64,000 bases of DNA from Cylicocyclus nassatus (Eukaryota > Nematoda > Chromadorea > Rhabditida > Strongylidae), in NCBI GenBank assembly GCA_958299035.1, contig CATQJL010000001.1, positions 31,917,554 through 31,981,553 on the forward strand, written 5' to 3'. The notes below the pieces were generated by a model. It was not told the DNA's origin, did no database searches, and saw nothing but the letters and a program-made list of their open reading frames with translations. Shown here one piece after another: positions 44,841 to 56,949 of this stretch. Both the position numbers and the translations under genes were made by a program. Each line of letters begins with the position of its first letter. The first letter of the stretch is position 1.

Positions 44841-44880
44841 AGGCCGCTGAGGAAGACGAAAGGCGTCGAAACGTTAGGCC
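44841..44880 (+). ncRNA. Hammerhead-like ribozyme core, plus copy
   Basis: CTGAGGA (44847-44853), a stem GACG/CGTC closed by AAAGG, then GAAA (44868-44871) reproduces the conserved hammerhead core CUGANGA-stem II-GAAA. Hammerheads are established in Penelope-like elements. Stem III would start CGTT. I could not fix the NUH cleavage site, so self-cleavage is inferred. Confidence 0.6.
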
Positions 44881-45149
44881 GTGATTGGAAATAAAGGAAC
44901 ACCTAACAAACCTGTTTGGCACAGAAGTACTTTTACTACACGAATTATGCCCAGGTTGAAAGAAAGCGAATCTTTCAAATTATTAGTTTTGTCAGTTCTG
45001 GCGGAGTTGCAAAAAATTTAGCAGGGGCAAAAATGTTACCTATGTGATGGCTATGGAGGCTCTCCCAAATCTCAGACAAAATTCTTGAAAATTAGCGCAT
45101 TCAGACAAATGAGAATAAAGGGTGAAGTCTCCAGATTATCTCAACACAC

Positions 45150-45850
45150 TCTATCTCGCTGATTCCATATCTGCTTTCCTTTTCTGCGGAGCGCTCTTCT
45201 GAAGAGAGTTATGGAAGCCTGAAAATCTTATTTTGGGGGCGATCCTTAAGTAAGAGAGCATTGCTATGTGCGGTGGTGGTGCAGTGGTGTTATGGTTACG
45301 TGTTGGCATTGAAGGCGAAAGGCCGATGGTTTGAATACGCACTACGGATATGAGTTCGAAAACCCTCTAAATCGTTAGCAGACACTTACTCTAATGTCCT
45401 TGGCAAATGTGACTTAAGGAAAAATTTTCTAGCAGAACCGCTTGCTTGTTGAGATTTGGTTTTCTCCGCAAAAGAATTCATTTACAGAGGTGAAGCAAAA
45501 TTACAATGTGAGCAAAACACAGACCTCAGAACGGGAACAGCGTATGAAGAATACCTCCGCGCAATTGTCATGCTCTGTTCCCTTATAGGGGAAGAATATT
45601 GGAGTAGCGTTTCAAATGAATTTAAAACCTTTCGAATAAATCCGATCAAACCGGATTTGAACTATCGACCTTTCGCCTTCAATGTCATCAACTAACCATT
45701 ACACCACTGCACCACTAACGCACGTAGCAGCGTCCTCAAACTCAAGGAGCGCCCCAAAATAAGATATTCAGGTTTCCATAACTCTCCTCAAAGCACTCCG
45801 CAGAAAAGGAAAGCAGATTTGAAATCAGCGTGCGAAGCTGCTTCAGATGA
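45150..45850. mobile_element. Foldback element with tRNA-like arms
   Basis: Arms 45150-45340 and 45650-45850 are inverted copies (GGAGCGCTCTTCTGA-like, TCTTATTTTGGGG, GTGGTGCAGTGGTGT). In both arms an A-box-like TGGTGCAGTGG and a B-box-like GGTTTGAATAC or GTTCAAATCC lie about 45 bases apart, so each arm carries a tRNA-like head and the two face each other. No frame. Confidence 0.65.
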
Positions 45851-46059
45851 TATGCATCTCATATCAAAATGCCACGGCCATTGAAAGTACTTCCCTTTTT
45901 AATAAAAAAGAAAGTTTACGTTTTTATAATCAATTTCTCACTTGTTTATCTTCTTCGTGACAACCACTACTTCCAAAACATGATTTTTCGATACGATCAC
46001 GAAAAAGAAATTAGATTATCCTCGTTTCCCCCGTGTTGTAGTTTGCCTGGTCGTGGAGC

Positions 46060-46810
46060 GAAAACCTGCACTTTGAAAGGCCCCCAAATGAAGATTTCAA
46101 GCCTCATTGCAGCGTTTTTATCCGGTTCTCAGCAGTTTCTTTTGCTTTTTGCATCTATATGTCTTTTTTTCTTGGCGGTCGGGCAGGAGGCAGCAAAGGC
46201 TCGCCGCTTCTGCTTATGGAAGTACCTGGGGAACTTCAGACTTCCTCGCACCTTTAATCACCTCTAATTACTTGACGTGACCTATGTTGAAAAAATCGTT
46301 GATTTCTCAAAGCGTGGCAAGTTTTGAAATAGCTTTTATGTTTTGAATTCAATACAAATAAGACCACAAGTTCAAAAAGGAATCATGGATAGCCATTCAA
46401 GTTAAATGATCTGAAAGTATAAATTGGTCTATTCAACTTTTAAACCACAGTCTCAAACATGTAAATCTTCAGTTATTCCGATCGAATGCCGTGAACCCAA
46501 TATTTAAATAGGCTGAAAACGATTATAGCTGAGATTGAAGGAAACCGAAGATTCTCAAACTGATCCAGGGTGAGATACTCTTCAAAAAGATTTTCGTTCA
46601 ATCCTCTAGCTTGCTAAGTAATTAGAGGTGCGAAAAATGATTGAAGGCGCGAGGAATCTGGAGTTCCCCAGGCACTTCCGGAAGCAAATGTGGTAAGCTT
46701 TTGCTGCCTCCTGCATGACGTCCTTTTTTCTTCTCTGATCTTCTACAAGCGACCTTCACTTTTTATGAGGGCAGATGTTCAAACAACTTCACTTTCAAGG
46801 CCCTATTTCT
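46060..46810. repeat. Foldback repeat
   Basis: CACTTTGAAAGGCCC, TTTGCTGCCTCCTGC-like, GAAGTACCTGGGGAACT and GGTGATTA/TAATTAGAGGTG motifs at 46070-46280 recur inverted at 46610-46800; the turn is near 46440. No supported gene. Confidence 0.65.
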
Positions 46811-47330
46811 AGACTATCGAAGGTATGAATTTGATTCGTTTTTTTTCGGCATCGATAGCTATTCTTCAATTTTTCACGATTATTACTTCATGCTTAGTTA
46901 ATATTTGTTTATCTAAATATCGTAGAGCACCAGACGGCAGACAGCTAAGGTGTATTCGATGCAGCTCTTCTCCTCTTTTTGACAAGCTTTTCTGATTCGT
47001 AAAGGCCTCAAGGAAATAAATGTTATGATTTGTTTTGATGCGCTTAGCCTGCAGCCAAAAATTTCAAAAATAAATATTTCGGAACAGTAGAAACTCACTT
47101 GTTTGCTACGTTTAGTGCTTAATCATGACTGATTTTTTAAAGTTTCAATTTGCGATGATTTCATGATGTTTGAAACGTTGCACAATTTACGACTTCGCAA
47201 ATGTGAAGAATTGGAAAACTTGTTTTTGAAAACATTGGAAAACCAGCTATCGATGCCGAAAAGAATAAGTCTTGTAGCATTTTGTTCTTCACTTTCGAAA
47301 TTATCATTACTTATAATAACGGGCTAAGGA
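46810..47330. other. Stretch without supported gene
   Basis: AT-rich; nothing recognised. Confidence 0.45.
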
Positions 47331-48014
47331 TGTTTACGTGACTTTGTGTGTATGTGTGTGTGTGTGTCTGAGAGTGTGTCTGTTACGAAATTCGCAGAGC
47401 GGGTTCCAGCCATCCTCCTGGGCTCAAATTTTGCACAGCGCATACTACCCGCATGAAAATCCAACATGCAAAAGCACGAGCAGATTTGTTGAGTGGATCC
47501 CTCAGAAATTGCGTGTCAAAACTCCACTTTGCATTTGGGCCGCAAAATTGGGTCCGTAATTCCACTTTTTTCAGAGTCGTGGATGTTTGTGCCAAGTAAA
47601 TGTGCAAGCCAACTTAGGCTCAAAAAAGTGATCAAAAGTCCATTACTCGACAAAAACGGCGCCAAAAAGTATTGGTTGCGTAAACGGTCAATTTGCCAAG
47701 GTTTTACCAGACAATTTGACGAAAATTTTGCACAAAGTTGTAGCTCACGGTGACTGCTGTTCTTATCGCAACTGTAAAGGCCATGAAAAAATCAAAAACC
47801 TACAAAAATTTGCATTTGTTTTCCTGCAAAAAGTCTCATCCACGCGAAATCACTGATTTCCCATAGAAAAGCTTTTGGAATGAGAAGTTGTTTACATTCT
47901 GTTCGTGATTGTCGGCATTGCTCGTGAGTTCCAATGCCATCATTATACGAGAATGAGTAGGGCATAGATAGCAGAGCCAATGCGAGCCTCTGCGAAGCAG
48001 AGGTGACGCACTGG
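47330..48014 (+). repeat. Dispersed repeat with internal GT tract, copy 1
   Basis: Begins GTTTACGTG followed by a short (GT)n, then ACGAAATTCGCAGAGCGGGT, TTCCAGCCATCCTCCTG, CGGCGCCAAAAAG, and ends in the nested hairpin CCAATGCG...CGCACTGG (47977-48014). It is colinear with 60526-61511. No coding capacity. The layout resembles Helitron/Helentron relatives, which is inference. Confidence 0.7.
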
Positions 48015-48598
48015 TGATAATCATGCGATTATCACCCTTTTTAGGCGGTACAAAAACTAGAACTCATAATGGTGATATGAGATCATGCGCATTATATCCA
48101 AATACACAGCAAGCTTCCCTGGTGACCTTAGATATGTGTACGAAATGGAAAGTTGAAGTTTGACTGTGGTTTCGATAATAAAGCTAAACAGTATGCTCTG
48201 GTCACAAATCATTTCTATTTGTGATGAATCTGTGAGATTCACCGGACTAGTGTTTCCTTTTTTAACCTTACTCGCCATAGTATCTCGTCAATCTCTTACA
48301 CAAATACGATTCTTAATTACGACGCCGTCCCCCCCCCCCTCCCCTCCCACTTCCTCCTCCCTCTTCCCCCCATTCCTCCCAATGTACAACCACTTAGACA
48401 ATTGCGGGAGGCAGGCGGACCGCAAAGTCGCCCTTTTCTGCCACGGCGTCCAAGTTTGGGGAGTGGCCAACCCTTTTGGTATCGCATGCTCTGCAACAAA
48501 TGTCAGTATAAAATTTTCTGCGAGCCTCATCAAATATTTATGGGCGCATGAAAACTTTCAACAATGTTCATTACTTTTTCAACAGCAAGAAAATAACT

Positions 48599-49952
48599 TA
48601 GGCCCGTATGCACGTACATCCCCGCGGGGAGGGGATGTGCGCTTAACCATTGAAATGATCCCCGCTGGGGATCCCTTCCCCTCCCCGCGCGAACCCCCGT
48701 ATGCACAAAGACAATATCGGACAAGGGATCCCCTGTGGGGAGGGGAAGTGAACCCTCTTATGCACAAGAGGGGATCAAGCGGGGAAATCACCTTGCTTTC
48801 AAATTTTCTATGAAAAACTCTTTTTTATTTCATATTTTGACTGCAACTCATCTTCATCTCCTCACTTTCATTAATTTAGGGTTGCGGAATGCGCGTATGC
48901 AGTGACTGCGCTCGGGGCACTAAAAATGATTTTTTCTACTCCCATTATGTTCATGCTTTCTTGGATGCTGCCCACTTTCGCTCATGCTGCTCCATTTCAG
49001 CGTAAAAATGTTGAACTGTAGAAGTTGATGTGTCTGTGCAAGGGAATGGGTAGAAGACGTTAGGCTGCCGAAAAGGGGGGGGGTGCCGCGCGGACGCTCA
49101 AAACAGTATTCTAACACATAACAGAAGCTGCAAATTGTGCCAGCTCTCCATAAACGCTGTAGCTATCAGCTGCATATCGTCCTTTATCCCAGGGGAATGA
49201 TCCCCAGCAGCCATCCCTGCTATGCACAAGGGGAACGCTGGGGAGGGGATCACTCCCCAGGGGATTTCTACTCAGAAATAGGCAAATATGCTACTTTCTA
49301 GATTTTTTCAAGGCAGCTTATGTTAAAATAACAAGATAATGGCAATATGTCATGAAATATGAAAGTTACAATGTGTTTACTCAGCCTATATAGTTAAAAC
49401 TATCATGTTATATGAAAAATGCACAAATTTCCTGAATGATCAAGAACTCCTACAAATAATCGAAATTGGCAGCTATTGTTGCTCGGATTTCTTCTCAACA
49501 GGCGAATATAGAAAAGAAAGACAAATTGCAAGCCACAGGTCGCTGAGAGAAGAACCCGGCTTTCAAAGAAAATCCTCCATCAAAATGAACGAAATGCTTG
49601 GTAATGACTGAGCAGAACCAGAATATCCGCGTCTCTGGCATGATCTACACCATCGAACCCCTACTTCGTTGCAGGGGATGTCGATCCCCTCCCCCGCGTT
49701 ACTGAGTTGAATTCGCGCATACGGGGTTCGAGTGGGGGAAGGGAAGGGATCCCCTCCCCCATTCGAACCCCGTATGCACTGGGGTTCGCTCGATCAATAC
49801 CTCTGAAACCATTCACACCATCCCCACTTAGGTGAGGGGAGGGGATCGCTCCCCTCCCCTCTGTCATGGCGGGCTTCGGCGGAGGGGATCGTTCCCCTGG
49901 GGATCCAGCTCCCCTCCCCTCCCCAGCGGGGACGTACGTGCATACGGGCCTT
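48599..49952. mobile_element. TIR element, GGCCCGTATGCACGTAC family, copy 1
   Basis: Ends TAGGCCCGTATGCACGTAC and GTACGTGCATACGGGCCTTA. The interior has many GGGGATCCCC/GGGGAGGGGAT motifs in both directions, giving nested palindromes. A second member lies at 58430-59190. No transposase frame recognised. Confidence 0.75.
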
Positions 49953-49954
49953 AG

Positions 49955-51820
49955 AAACAAGTAATAATTCATCCGTAGCATCACATGTAAAATTTTAGTG
50001 ATATGAGATGAAAGATGCTACAAAAAGCCAGTTTTCCTTTTCAGCGACCATTTTTTCTTAAAAGTTAGGATTTCAGCTTGAGTTTTATTTGGATATTCAC
50101 AGCTGTTCAAGACGAAATTTGAAGCATAACAAATCCAGAGAAGTGTTTTTCAAAACTTTGTTTTTTTTCAAAAATTCATGAGCTTTTCAGCACTAATCTC
50201 AATGCTTATCCAAAACACTCTTGTGTACTATGAAAAAATTCGGAGAGTGGGTTTGGGCATCTCTTTTTATGGAAAACCTCCGCAGCATAGTTTATGGACA
50301 AGCGGTTTGATTTTAACATTTTGAAGAGACGAATTTTGCACAGGTGTCGTGTTGTTATAATTACACTCGAAACTAGGTGCTCCTTTATCCGTAGCAGTCA
50401 CGCGTCCGCTCCGCAGGAATTTAGCGTGGCGACCTCGATCGATGAGGCTAATTTTGGGTGCAAGCTAGGCGCGCGCGAACGTAGCTCGAGGCATCGTTTT
50501 TGCGATTTGACTGGTGAAAAAGGAAGCACAACCTTGACACGGACTGTATTTGCTTTTTAGGAAGGCAAATCTTCAAACACAGAGCTGGAGCAGTGCTGGG
50601 TAATACATAAATAAAATTAATGTTTCTCACAATCGTATAGGCATTTTTGTCGTTTTAAGTTAAAGCAATAAACAGCATAGAAGCATAACAGCACTTAGAA
50701 TGCCTTGAATTCGCACGGGGAACATTTGAGGAATATGCCAAAGCGCTGTCCTTACAGCATACTTCGGCACTTTGCGATTTTATATCAGGTTGGTGAAAAA
50801 TTCCGTCGCCACGTTTTCAAAAAATCATGCCTCCCTTTCGACTCGATGTATTTTTTCTGTTATATTCATCTAAAAGAAGAAACCATTTCGCTTACAGCAC
50901 TACCCTTTACATAAACAGACATGAGAAAGTTCGAGAAATAGAAGCATTGGAACAAAATTACTCATAGCAATCACTGGAATAATTCTTATCCCGCGGAATA
51001 TCCACGAGAATGTGCAAGATTGTTAGGGCCGCACGGTCCTTTATGAAGCACAGCACAGCCCGTAGGTACCTTCCACTGAAGAAATTACCCCAATCTTGGG
51101 GGTCGTTAAACCACCGATGACACCTCTGCCACGTGGAGCGTTACCATCGCTGTGTACGCCCGAAACTGCATAACAAAGGCTAGCGCTTGCTGGAAGTTTG
51201 GCTCCCGCTCGCTAAAAGAATTTATTTGACGAGCAGTGATGGAAGTACCGCTCGCTGAAGGTTTAGCCACTTCCCAAAGAAAGCGCGAGTTTGCGTTTCG
51301 TCTGTCCTTGGCGATGTCGTCGAAAGTGGGACCGTCCCGCGCGGATAAAGCAGCAAATACTTAGCCTGTGCATGTATTGGAATATGTATCTATTGCAGAC
51401 ATCGGCAAGACCACTCACTTTCGGCGACATATAGTCCCCTCCTTCGGCAATTGTCTGGGTGAGCTCCGCTCAATCTTGGTCGTAATTCGAGCGGCTCGGG
51501 CATATTTCGACCTCTGTGCGATCTGACAATATGGCAAATGTCTACAAACCCACCGCATGCGCAATTTGGGTACATAGGCGCCTAGATCAAGCAAGCTGAT
51601 GCAAACAGATTCTCTTGCGCACAAAGTGCGTGAAGAATTGAGAGTTAGTCCAACGCGTGGTGCCAAATCTTATGTGGGGTATGACCACTCTTCCATTCAT
51701 TTGCTGTACCTCACTTTTCACACTTAATTCAAAAACTGGCATTGCACAGCCACTATAGCCGTCGACCATAAATATGGATTGATCAATTGAAAATCATAAC
51801 TGCATTAATCAATATAGTCG
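49955..51820. other. Stretch without supported gene
   Basis: Short frames only. The 51000-51430 part is GC-richer, with no motif or splice support. Nothing recognised. Confidence 0.45.
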
Positions 51821-51826
51821 GACATA

Positions 51827-52499
51827 CAGGGTGTCCCAAAATTAAGTACACACTTTTCAATCGTTAATATCTCTCTCCCCATTATGTCTTTTTCCGCCAA
51901 TCAAGTACCATTTTGTTAGAGGAGGCTTCAGTCTAGATTTACAGTATGGAGCGAATCAACGATCGCTCTTCATTACTGTAGGATTACGGTAAGAACTTCC
52001 AACATGTGGAACCATTGTGAAATATGCCAAATGACAAAATTTTTTTCAAAAAATCTGGAAAGTGTACTAAGCTTTTCGCGCACGCTGATTCCACTACACA
52101 ACTTTCTACGAGTGTTTACCTTTTTTGACGTTGTAATCACATTTCTATAAGTACTGGGAATTCGGTTATTACGGTTCACCTGGGATAACTTTGGAAAGAA
52201 GTATCACAGTAAAGTGTAAATTTTAAATACGAGACCAGCGGCTTCCGTTACCACAGTGCAAGATTTTTGGATTGTTTGGTTTCATTCCGAGGCAGAATTT
52301 AGCTTCCATTGGCATAAAATCCTTGTCGAAGTTCCTACAGAAATCCTATAATAATGAAGAGCGATCGGTAACTCGCCCAACACTGTAAACCTAAGTTGAA
52401 GCCTCCTCTACGAGATGGTGCTTTATTGGCGGAAGAAGACGTAATGGAACGAGAGGTATTAACGATTGAAAAGTGTGTACTTACTTTTGGGACACCCTG
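51827..52499. mobile_element. Mariner-like foldback MITE, CAGGGTGTCCC ends
   Basis: TA on each side (51825-51826 and 52500-52501). Inverted repeats of over 50 bases start CAGGGTGTCCCAAAA and include GTACACACTTTTCAATCG. Inner arms are also inverted (GAGGAGGCTTCA and TGAAGCCTCCTC). No transposase frame. A fragment of the same family is at 35335-35600. Confidence 0.85.
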
Positions 52500-52503
52500 T
52501 ATA

Positions 52504-52846
52504 TTAGGGTGTTTCATAATTTTTTTACCGTTTTTACCCTAAACATCAACATTTCTCGAGAACTGGGCACCTACAAAGGATACAAATACATGATCGTACT
52601 TCAGTATAATAAATGGGGAGTTTTTTTTAGATGCTTAGGGGCGAATATACGATTTTTGACAGAAAAGTCCGCTCTCGACTACTATCAGATTCCAACCCAA
52701 AACTTCACGTGGGATACGATTTGGACAGACTTTTGATAGGCATCTTGTAGAGCTTGCTTTGCTCTGTCGAATGATTACTTGTGAAGAAAAGATACAAAAA
52801 GACGGCGGTTGTACTAAAAGCGGTAAAAAATTATGAGACATCCTAA
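52504..52846. mobile_element. Mariner-like MITE, TTAGGGTGTTTC ends
   Basis: Flanked by TA (52502-52503 and 52847-52848). Inverted ends TTAGGGTGTTTCATAATTTT and the near-complement AAAAAATTATGAGACATCCTAA. It sits two bases from the previous element. It contains GAGCTTGCTTTGCTCTGTCGA, also present inverted in the 54229 element. Confidence 0.8.
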
Positions 52847-53381
52847 TAGTTTGCAATTATGTTAATTTACTGATTCAATGCATCGCTCGTGCTTACCAGC
52901 AAAAGCGTAAAATTTCCGTTGCACTTGTCTGCGGTGTTGCACAGACAGAGAGCTCGATCTTTCCAGCCCCAACATGCATTTGTACCCTTAAAATAGTATT
53001 TAAAAAAACCCCCTTAAACAGTGCTGAACAAAAAAAGCGGAAGTTTCTTACTCTGACACCTCCACGTTTTGACATCCCAAAATAATTTTGTGTTTTGTTG
53101 CCTCCACGATATTGGCCTGGGTTTTCGGTAAAATTGCACGGAGTGTTTGGTTCATATCCACACGACCAATTCTATCAGTGAAAGATATTAGCATGTGCAA
53201 AAGTATTCCAGTGCACTTTTAATGTTCCTAGAATAGCTTTTCCAAAAATCAAGTGTTCACGCATTGGTGGCAAGAAAGACTGAGTGCGAGTCTACTTTCG
53301 CTACGCCTCTGAGAAAGAAATTGAGTGAAGTAGGCCAAAGTTTGAAGCGCGGCTAATATGAAGATGAAAAGCCCCGTAACC

Positions 53382-53628
53382 TTAAGGCCTAAGGCATACC
53401 TCGCGCGATTCCAGTCGCTGCACGATCTGGCACAACAGCGACTCTTCGTTACTCGCCGTTAATGCGCTGCCTTTGGTCAGAACTTGCTTTGTTTGCAACA
53501 ACTTACACAAGCTACCCATCTATGCGTCCGAGAAGTACGCAGGATAAATGCATAGAAATCTGGCAAATCACCAAGCCGCGTGAAAGTGGCGATTCGGCCG
53601 AATCGCGAGAGGTATGCCTTAGGCCTAA
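53382..53628. mobile_element. GCGATT-family MITE, copy 3
   Basis: TTAAGGCCTAAGGCATACCT at the left, GGTATGCCTTAGGCCTAAG at the right; inner CGCGCGATTCCAGTCGCTG opposite GGCGATTCGGCCGAATCGCG. Confidence 0.75.
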
Positions 53629-53884
53629 GAGAGATAATTAGGCATGTTGTGCCTTTTGAAAATAGATGCGGCGAAAGTGCTACCCCTCCATTTGTCTCTC
53701 AAGATATCTCACAAAAAAGGAAAATCTGTAGTGTTTAGGTTTTTTAATGTAAGCGAGACCTCAAAGAGACTGAGGCTGGGTTCATACTGATCCGCTGATC
53801 ATGTTTGCAACAGTTCCAACGCAGAGCTCGAATTGTGCGGCGCTGAGAATGTTCGAGATCTTACGGATCAGTATGAAGCCAGCC

Positions 53885-54093
53885 TAAGGCCTCGGACAGA
53901 GCTCACGCGATTTGATCGTCGCGATTCAGTCGCCGCGATTTCCATTCATTTTTATTTCACATCCAAAAATTTCGGGCTGGAAAAGTATCATAACCGAAAT
54001 GCAAGCTGGTCGGCATGCAATGAACTCGTAACAGTTGTCTTTTCGCGATTGAATCGCGACGATCAAGTAGCGTGCACTCTGCCCGAGGCCTAA
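53885..54093. mobile_element. GCGATT-family MITE, copy 4
   Basis: TAAGGCCTCGGACAGAGCT and GCACTCTGCCCGAGGCCTAA ends, with inner GATCGTCGCGATTCAGTCGC opposite GCGATTGAATCGCGACGATC. Confidence 0.75.
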
Positions 54094-54228
54094 AATAAAT
54101 CTGATCTGAAGCGAGGTCATCCCACCCCTTTCAAAGCAGTCATAATAGCGAGCAAGATAAAACGATGTGCATTGTTGAGCGCGATTCAAAAACGTAGACA
54201 TACCACTAGTATAGATATCGAATTCCAT

Positions 54229-55042
54229 CAGGTTGTCCCATGAGTTCGTTTTAAATTTCGACCGCAATAAGTCATCCACTCCTCAATTCCGAGTAGGTTG
54301 CAAGATACTGTTCGATAGAGCAAAGCAAGCTCTACAAGATAACTGTCTTGCATTTGCACCAGCTTCCATACATATCGAATTTCAAACCGGGAACTAAAAA
54401 GATCTAACTGCCCGAAAAATAGAGAAAAATCATAACTTCGTTTGAAAAATCCTAAAAAATTCTAACTTGCTCGCGTAAACACTATCCATATAACACATTT
54501 ATATGCGCCGTTTCCGTATTTTCCTTGGCTACATATCAAGAAAACGAAGATTTTCATGCTTTTGCCAAAGTGTGCTGTGATGTTCCTACATAGATAGTTG
54601 TAAACTATTAGCCTATAGAAGTACAAATGTAGATTTTTAGCTCCCTACAAGCTTTGGTTCTCGAGAAATGTCGAGCATAGTTTGTTTTAGTAAGGTGTCT
54701 TACGCTAAAATCTTTATTTATCGAGAACCAAAACTTGTAGGGAGCTGAAAATTTACATTTGTACTTCTATAGACTAGTAGTATACAAAACTATCTATGTA
54801 GGAACATCACAGCATCACTTTGGCAAAAGCATGAACATCTTCGTTTTCTTGATATCTAGCCAAGGAAAATGCGGAAGCGGCGCATATAAATGTGTTATAT
54901 GGATAGTGTTTACGCGAGCAAGTAAGAATTTTTGCTTGCTTTGCTCTGTCGAAAGGTACCCTGAAACTTATCTAGAAACAAGAAGTTCGTGATTTATTAC
55001 AATTGAAAATCAAAACGGACAAAACTTGTGGAACATCCTGAT
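54229..55042. mobile_element. Mariner-like foldback element
   Basis: Ends ATCAGGTTGTCCCATGAGTT and near-complement AACTTGTGGAACATCCTGAT. Long inner arms (about 54480-54680 and 54710-54940) are inverted copies (CTTTTGCCAAAGTG, AGGAACATCACAGCA-type motifs). No frame. Confidence 0.75.
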
Positions 55043-55049
55043 ACCTAAG

Positions 55050-55690
55050 GTGGTGTGTAATGCTTAACTTCTCCTTCAATAATTTTTACATGTTATTTGA
55101 TGAATGAAGAGCTTTTGGATAGACAAGGAAAACTTAAATGTCTAAAAAAAAGCCAATTTGATCCTTTCTTGCTTATCTAGCTTACGAGTATGTATTTCTC
55201 AAAATACGAGAACTCGAAAAAGAAAAAGTAACAAAAACTTTTACATAGAACATCGGACTATGTCCATAAAATAATTTTGCGTCAATAAATAAGTACCCTT
55301 TGTTTCTACGGGATTGGCGGGTGGGAGGTGGAGTCTCGAGGCCTCGTCAAGGCTAGGAAATGATCAAAGAGACCGCGCGAGAGAAAAGGCAGACTGTTTT
55401 GCAGATGAGAGCGGTCGCTTTGCAGCCGCCAATCCTGTTGAATTAAAGATTACGTAGTCCATGCCACGTTTTCTAATCGCCCTATTGCAAAGCAGCGACT
55501 TTTTCGGAAACAATTTACAGCACATTTCCCTGCACCTGCGAACTGGCAATTCTTAGTTTAGTTTGAAGTCGCTATCACATTCCTTAAGCATTAGAAGGTT
55601 TCTCATAAAACTTGAGGGAAAGTACTTTTCCCTCTCCTTATAGTTACACCTGTGTTCAACTGATAATGGATAGATTAGTCTTTTCTTGTT
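55050..55690. other. Stretch without supported gene
   Basis: A short minus-strand frame at 55364-55549 has no motif or context. Nothing recognised. Confidence 0.4.
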
Positions 55691-55695
55691 GGTAG

Positions 55696-56947
55696 CAGTG
55701 GTGTGCCGAGACCCTTCCCCCCTCCCACTCCTCTCGGTTCACCAACTACTAACAAGAAAAAGCTGATAACTCAGTTCCTCGAATAGGTCGCGAAATTTTC
55801 GAGTGTTACTCACAGGATTATAAAAACGGGCAAGTGACTTGTTTGTATTAGGTTCATGCATAATTCCTGCACCAAATTAGGTACAGACCGCAATAACTCG
55901 GAATAATCCTATATCCCAAGTAGGATTCGATATATCATTTGATAGCGCAAACATAGCTCTACAAGGTAGTGCCCAAATATCTACACCAGCTTTGATCCAC
56001 GCAAAGTTTTGAGCCAAAAACTGAAAAAAACCATGCGTCCGAAAACCTTAAGACAGATCTTAAAAAAATTGTAACTTCGTTCCAAAAGCTCATGCAAATT
56101 TTCTTTCTTGCTCACGCGTAGACGTTTGTAAGACATTTATCTATGCGGTTGCTGTATTTTTTCTCAACTAGACGATGAGAAAACGAAGTTTTTCATGTTT
56201 TTTCCAAAACAATGCTGAGATGTTCTAGCACTGACAGTTGTATAGTATAGAACCTTAGAAGCGTGAATGTGAATTTTCAGCTCTTTAGAGCAGCTGGTTT
56301 ACGAGAAATATCGAATTTTTTAGCAACTAGGCAAGAAAAATTTGGATAAGGAGAGCTAGATTCGTTATTTCTCATGAATCAGCTGTTCTAGTAGGCTGAA
56401 AATGTAAAGTTTCACTGCTAACGGCTTGTACTATACAACTGTTAATACTAGAACATCTCAGCACTATTGGCAAAAACATGAAAAACTTTAAAAAACTTCG
56501 TTTTTTCATCGCCTAGTTGAGAAAAAAATACAGCAGCCGCATAGATAAATGTCTTACGTGGAACGTCTACTCGTGAGCAAGAAAGAAAATTTGTATGAGC
56601 TTTTTGAACGAAGTTACAATTTTTTGAGATCTGTTTTAAGGTTTTCAGACGCATGGTTTTTTTCAGTTTTTGGCTCAAAACTTCGCGTGGATCAAAGCTG
56701 GTGTAGATATTTGGGCACTACCTTGTAGAGCTAGGTTTGCGCTATCAAATGATATATCGAATCCTACTTGGGATATAGGATTATTCCTAGTTATTGCGGT
56801 CTGTACCTATTTTGGTGCAGGAATTATGCATCAACCTAATACTTGTAAATAACTGAAATATTTTAGAAAATCGCTGACGCCACGCATCCTTATTCAAAAA
56901 ATTTTTTGTCCCCCCTCCCTCGAGCAGAAGTCCTGAGTACGCTACTG
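55696..56947. mobile_element. hAT-like CAGTGG element interrupted by a mariner-like foldback
   Basis: Starts CAGTGGTGT and ends ACGCTACTG. The 8-bp flanks GTTGGTAG and GTTAGTAG differ at one base. Body sequence (AAGTGACTTG...ACTTGTAAATAA) matches the uninterrupted relative at 22414-22737, which fixes the exact site of the nested insertion. Confidence 0.75.
55848..56839. mobile_element. Nested mariner-like foldback element
   Basis: Flanked by TA (55846-55847 and 56840-56841). Ends TTAGGTTCATGCATAATTCC and GGAATTATGCATCAACCTAA, the classic TTAGGTT mariner tip. Almost the whole 1 kb is one long inverted repeat, turning near 56340. No transposase frame. Confidence 0.85.
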
Positions 56948-56949
56948 GT

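Larger units (their letters stand above)
40200..44937 (+). mobile_element. Penelope-like element with a truncated inverted copy
   Basis: Arms 40200-42099 and 43038-44937 are inverted copies in perfect register: every matched pair of positions sums to 85137 and no indel was found. Encoded segments are identical except one residue (R/S near 41970/43165). The 938-base spacer holds the N-terminal frame in plus orientation, so the plus-strand copy is the fuller one (about 42100-44937) and the minus copy is 5'-truncated. Partial inverted copies at the 5' side are a known habit of Penelope-like elements. Both copies share the same internal stop and frameshift. Confidence 0.9.

Noticed and set aside
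48160..48813. 217-codon plus-strand frame
   Set aside because: It runs through a pyrimidine-rich tract and into the GGCCCGTATG TIR element; no motif, no splice support.
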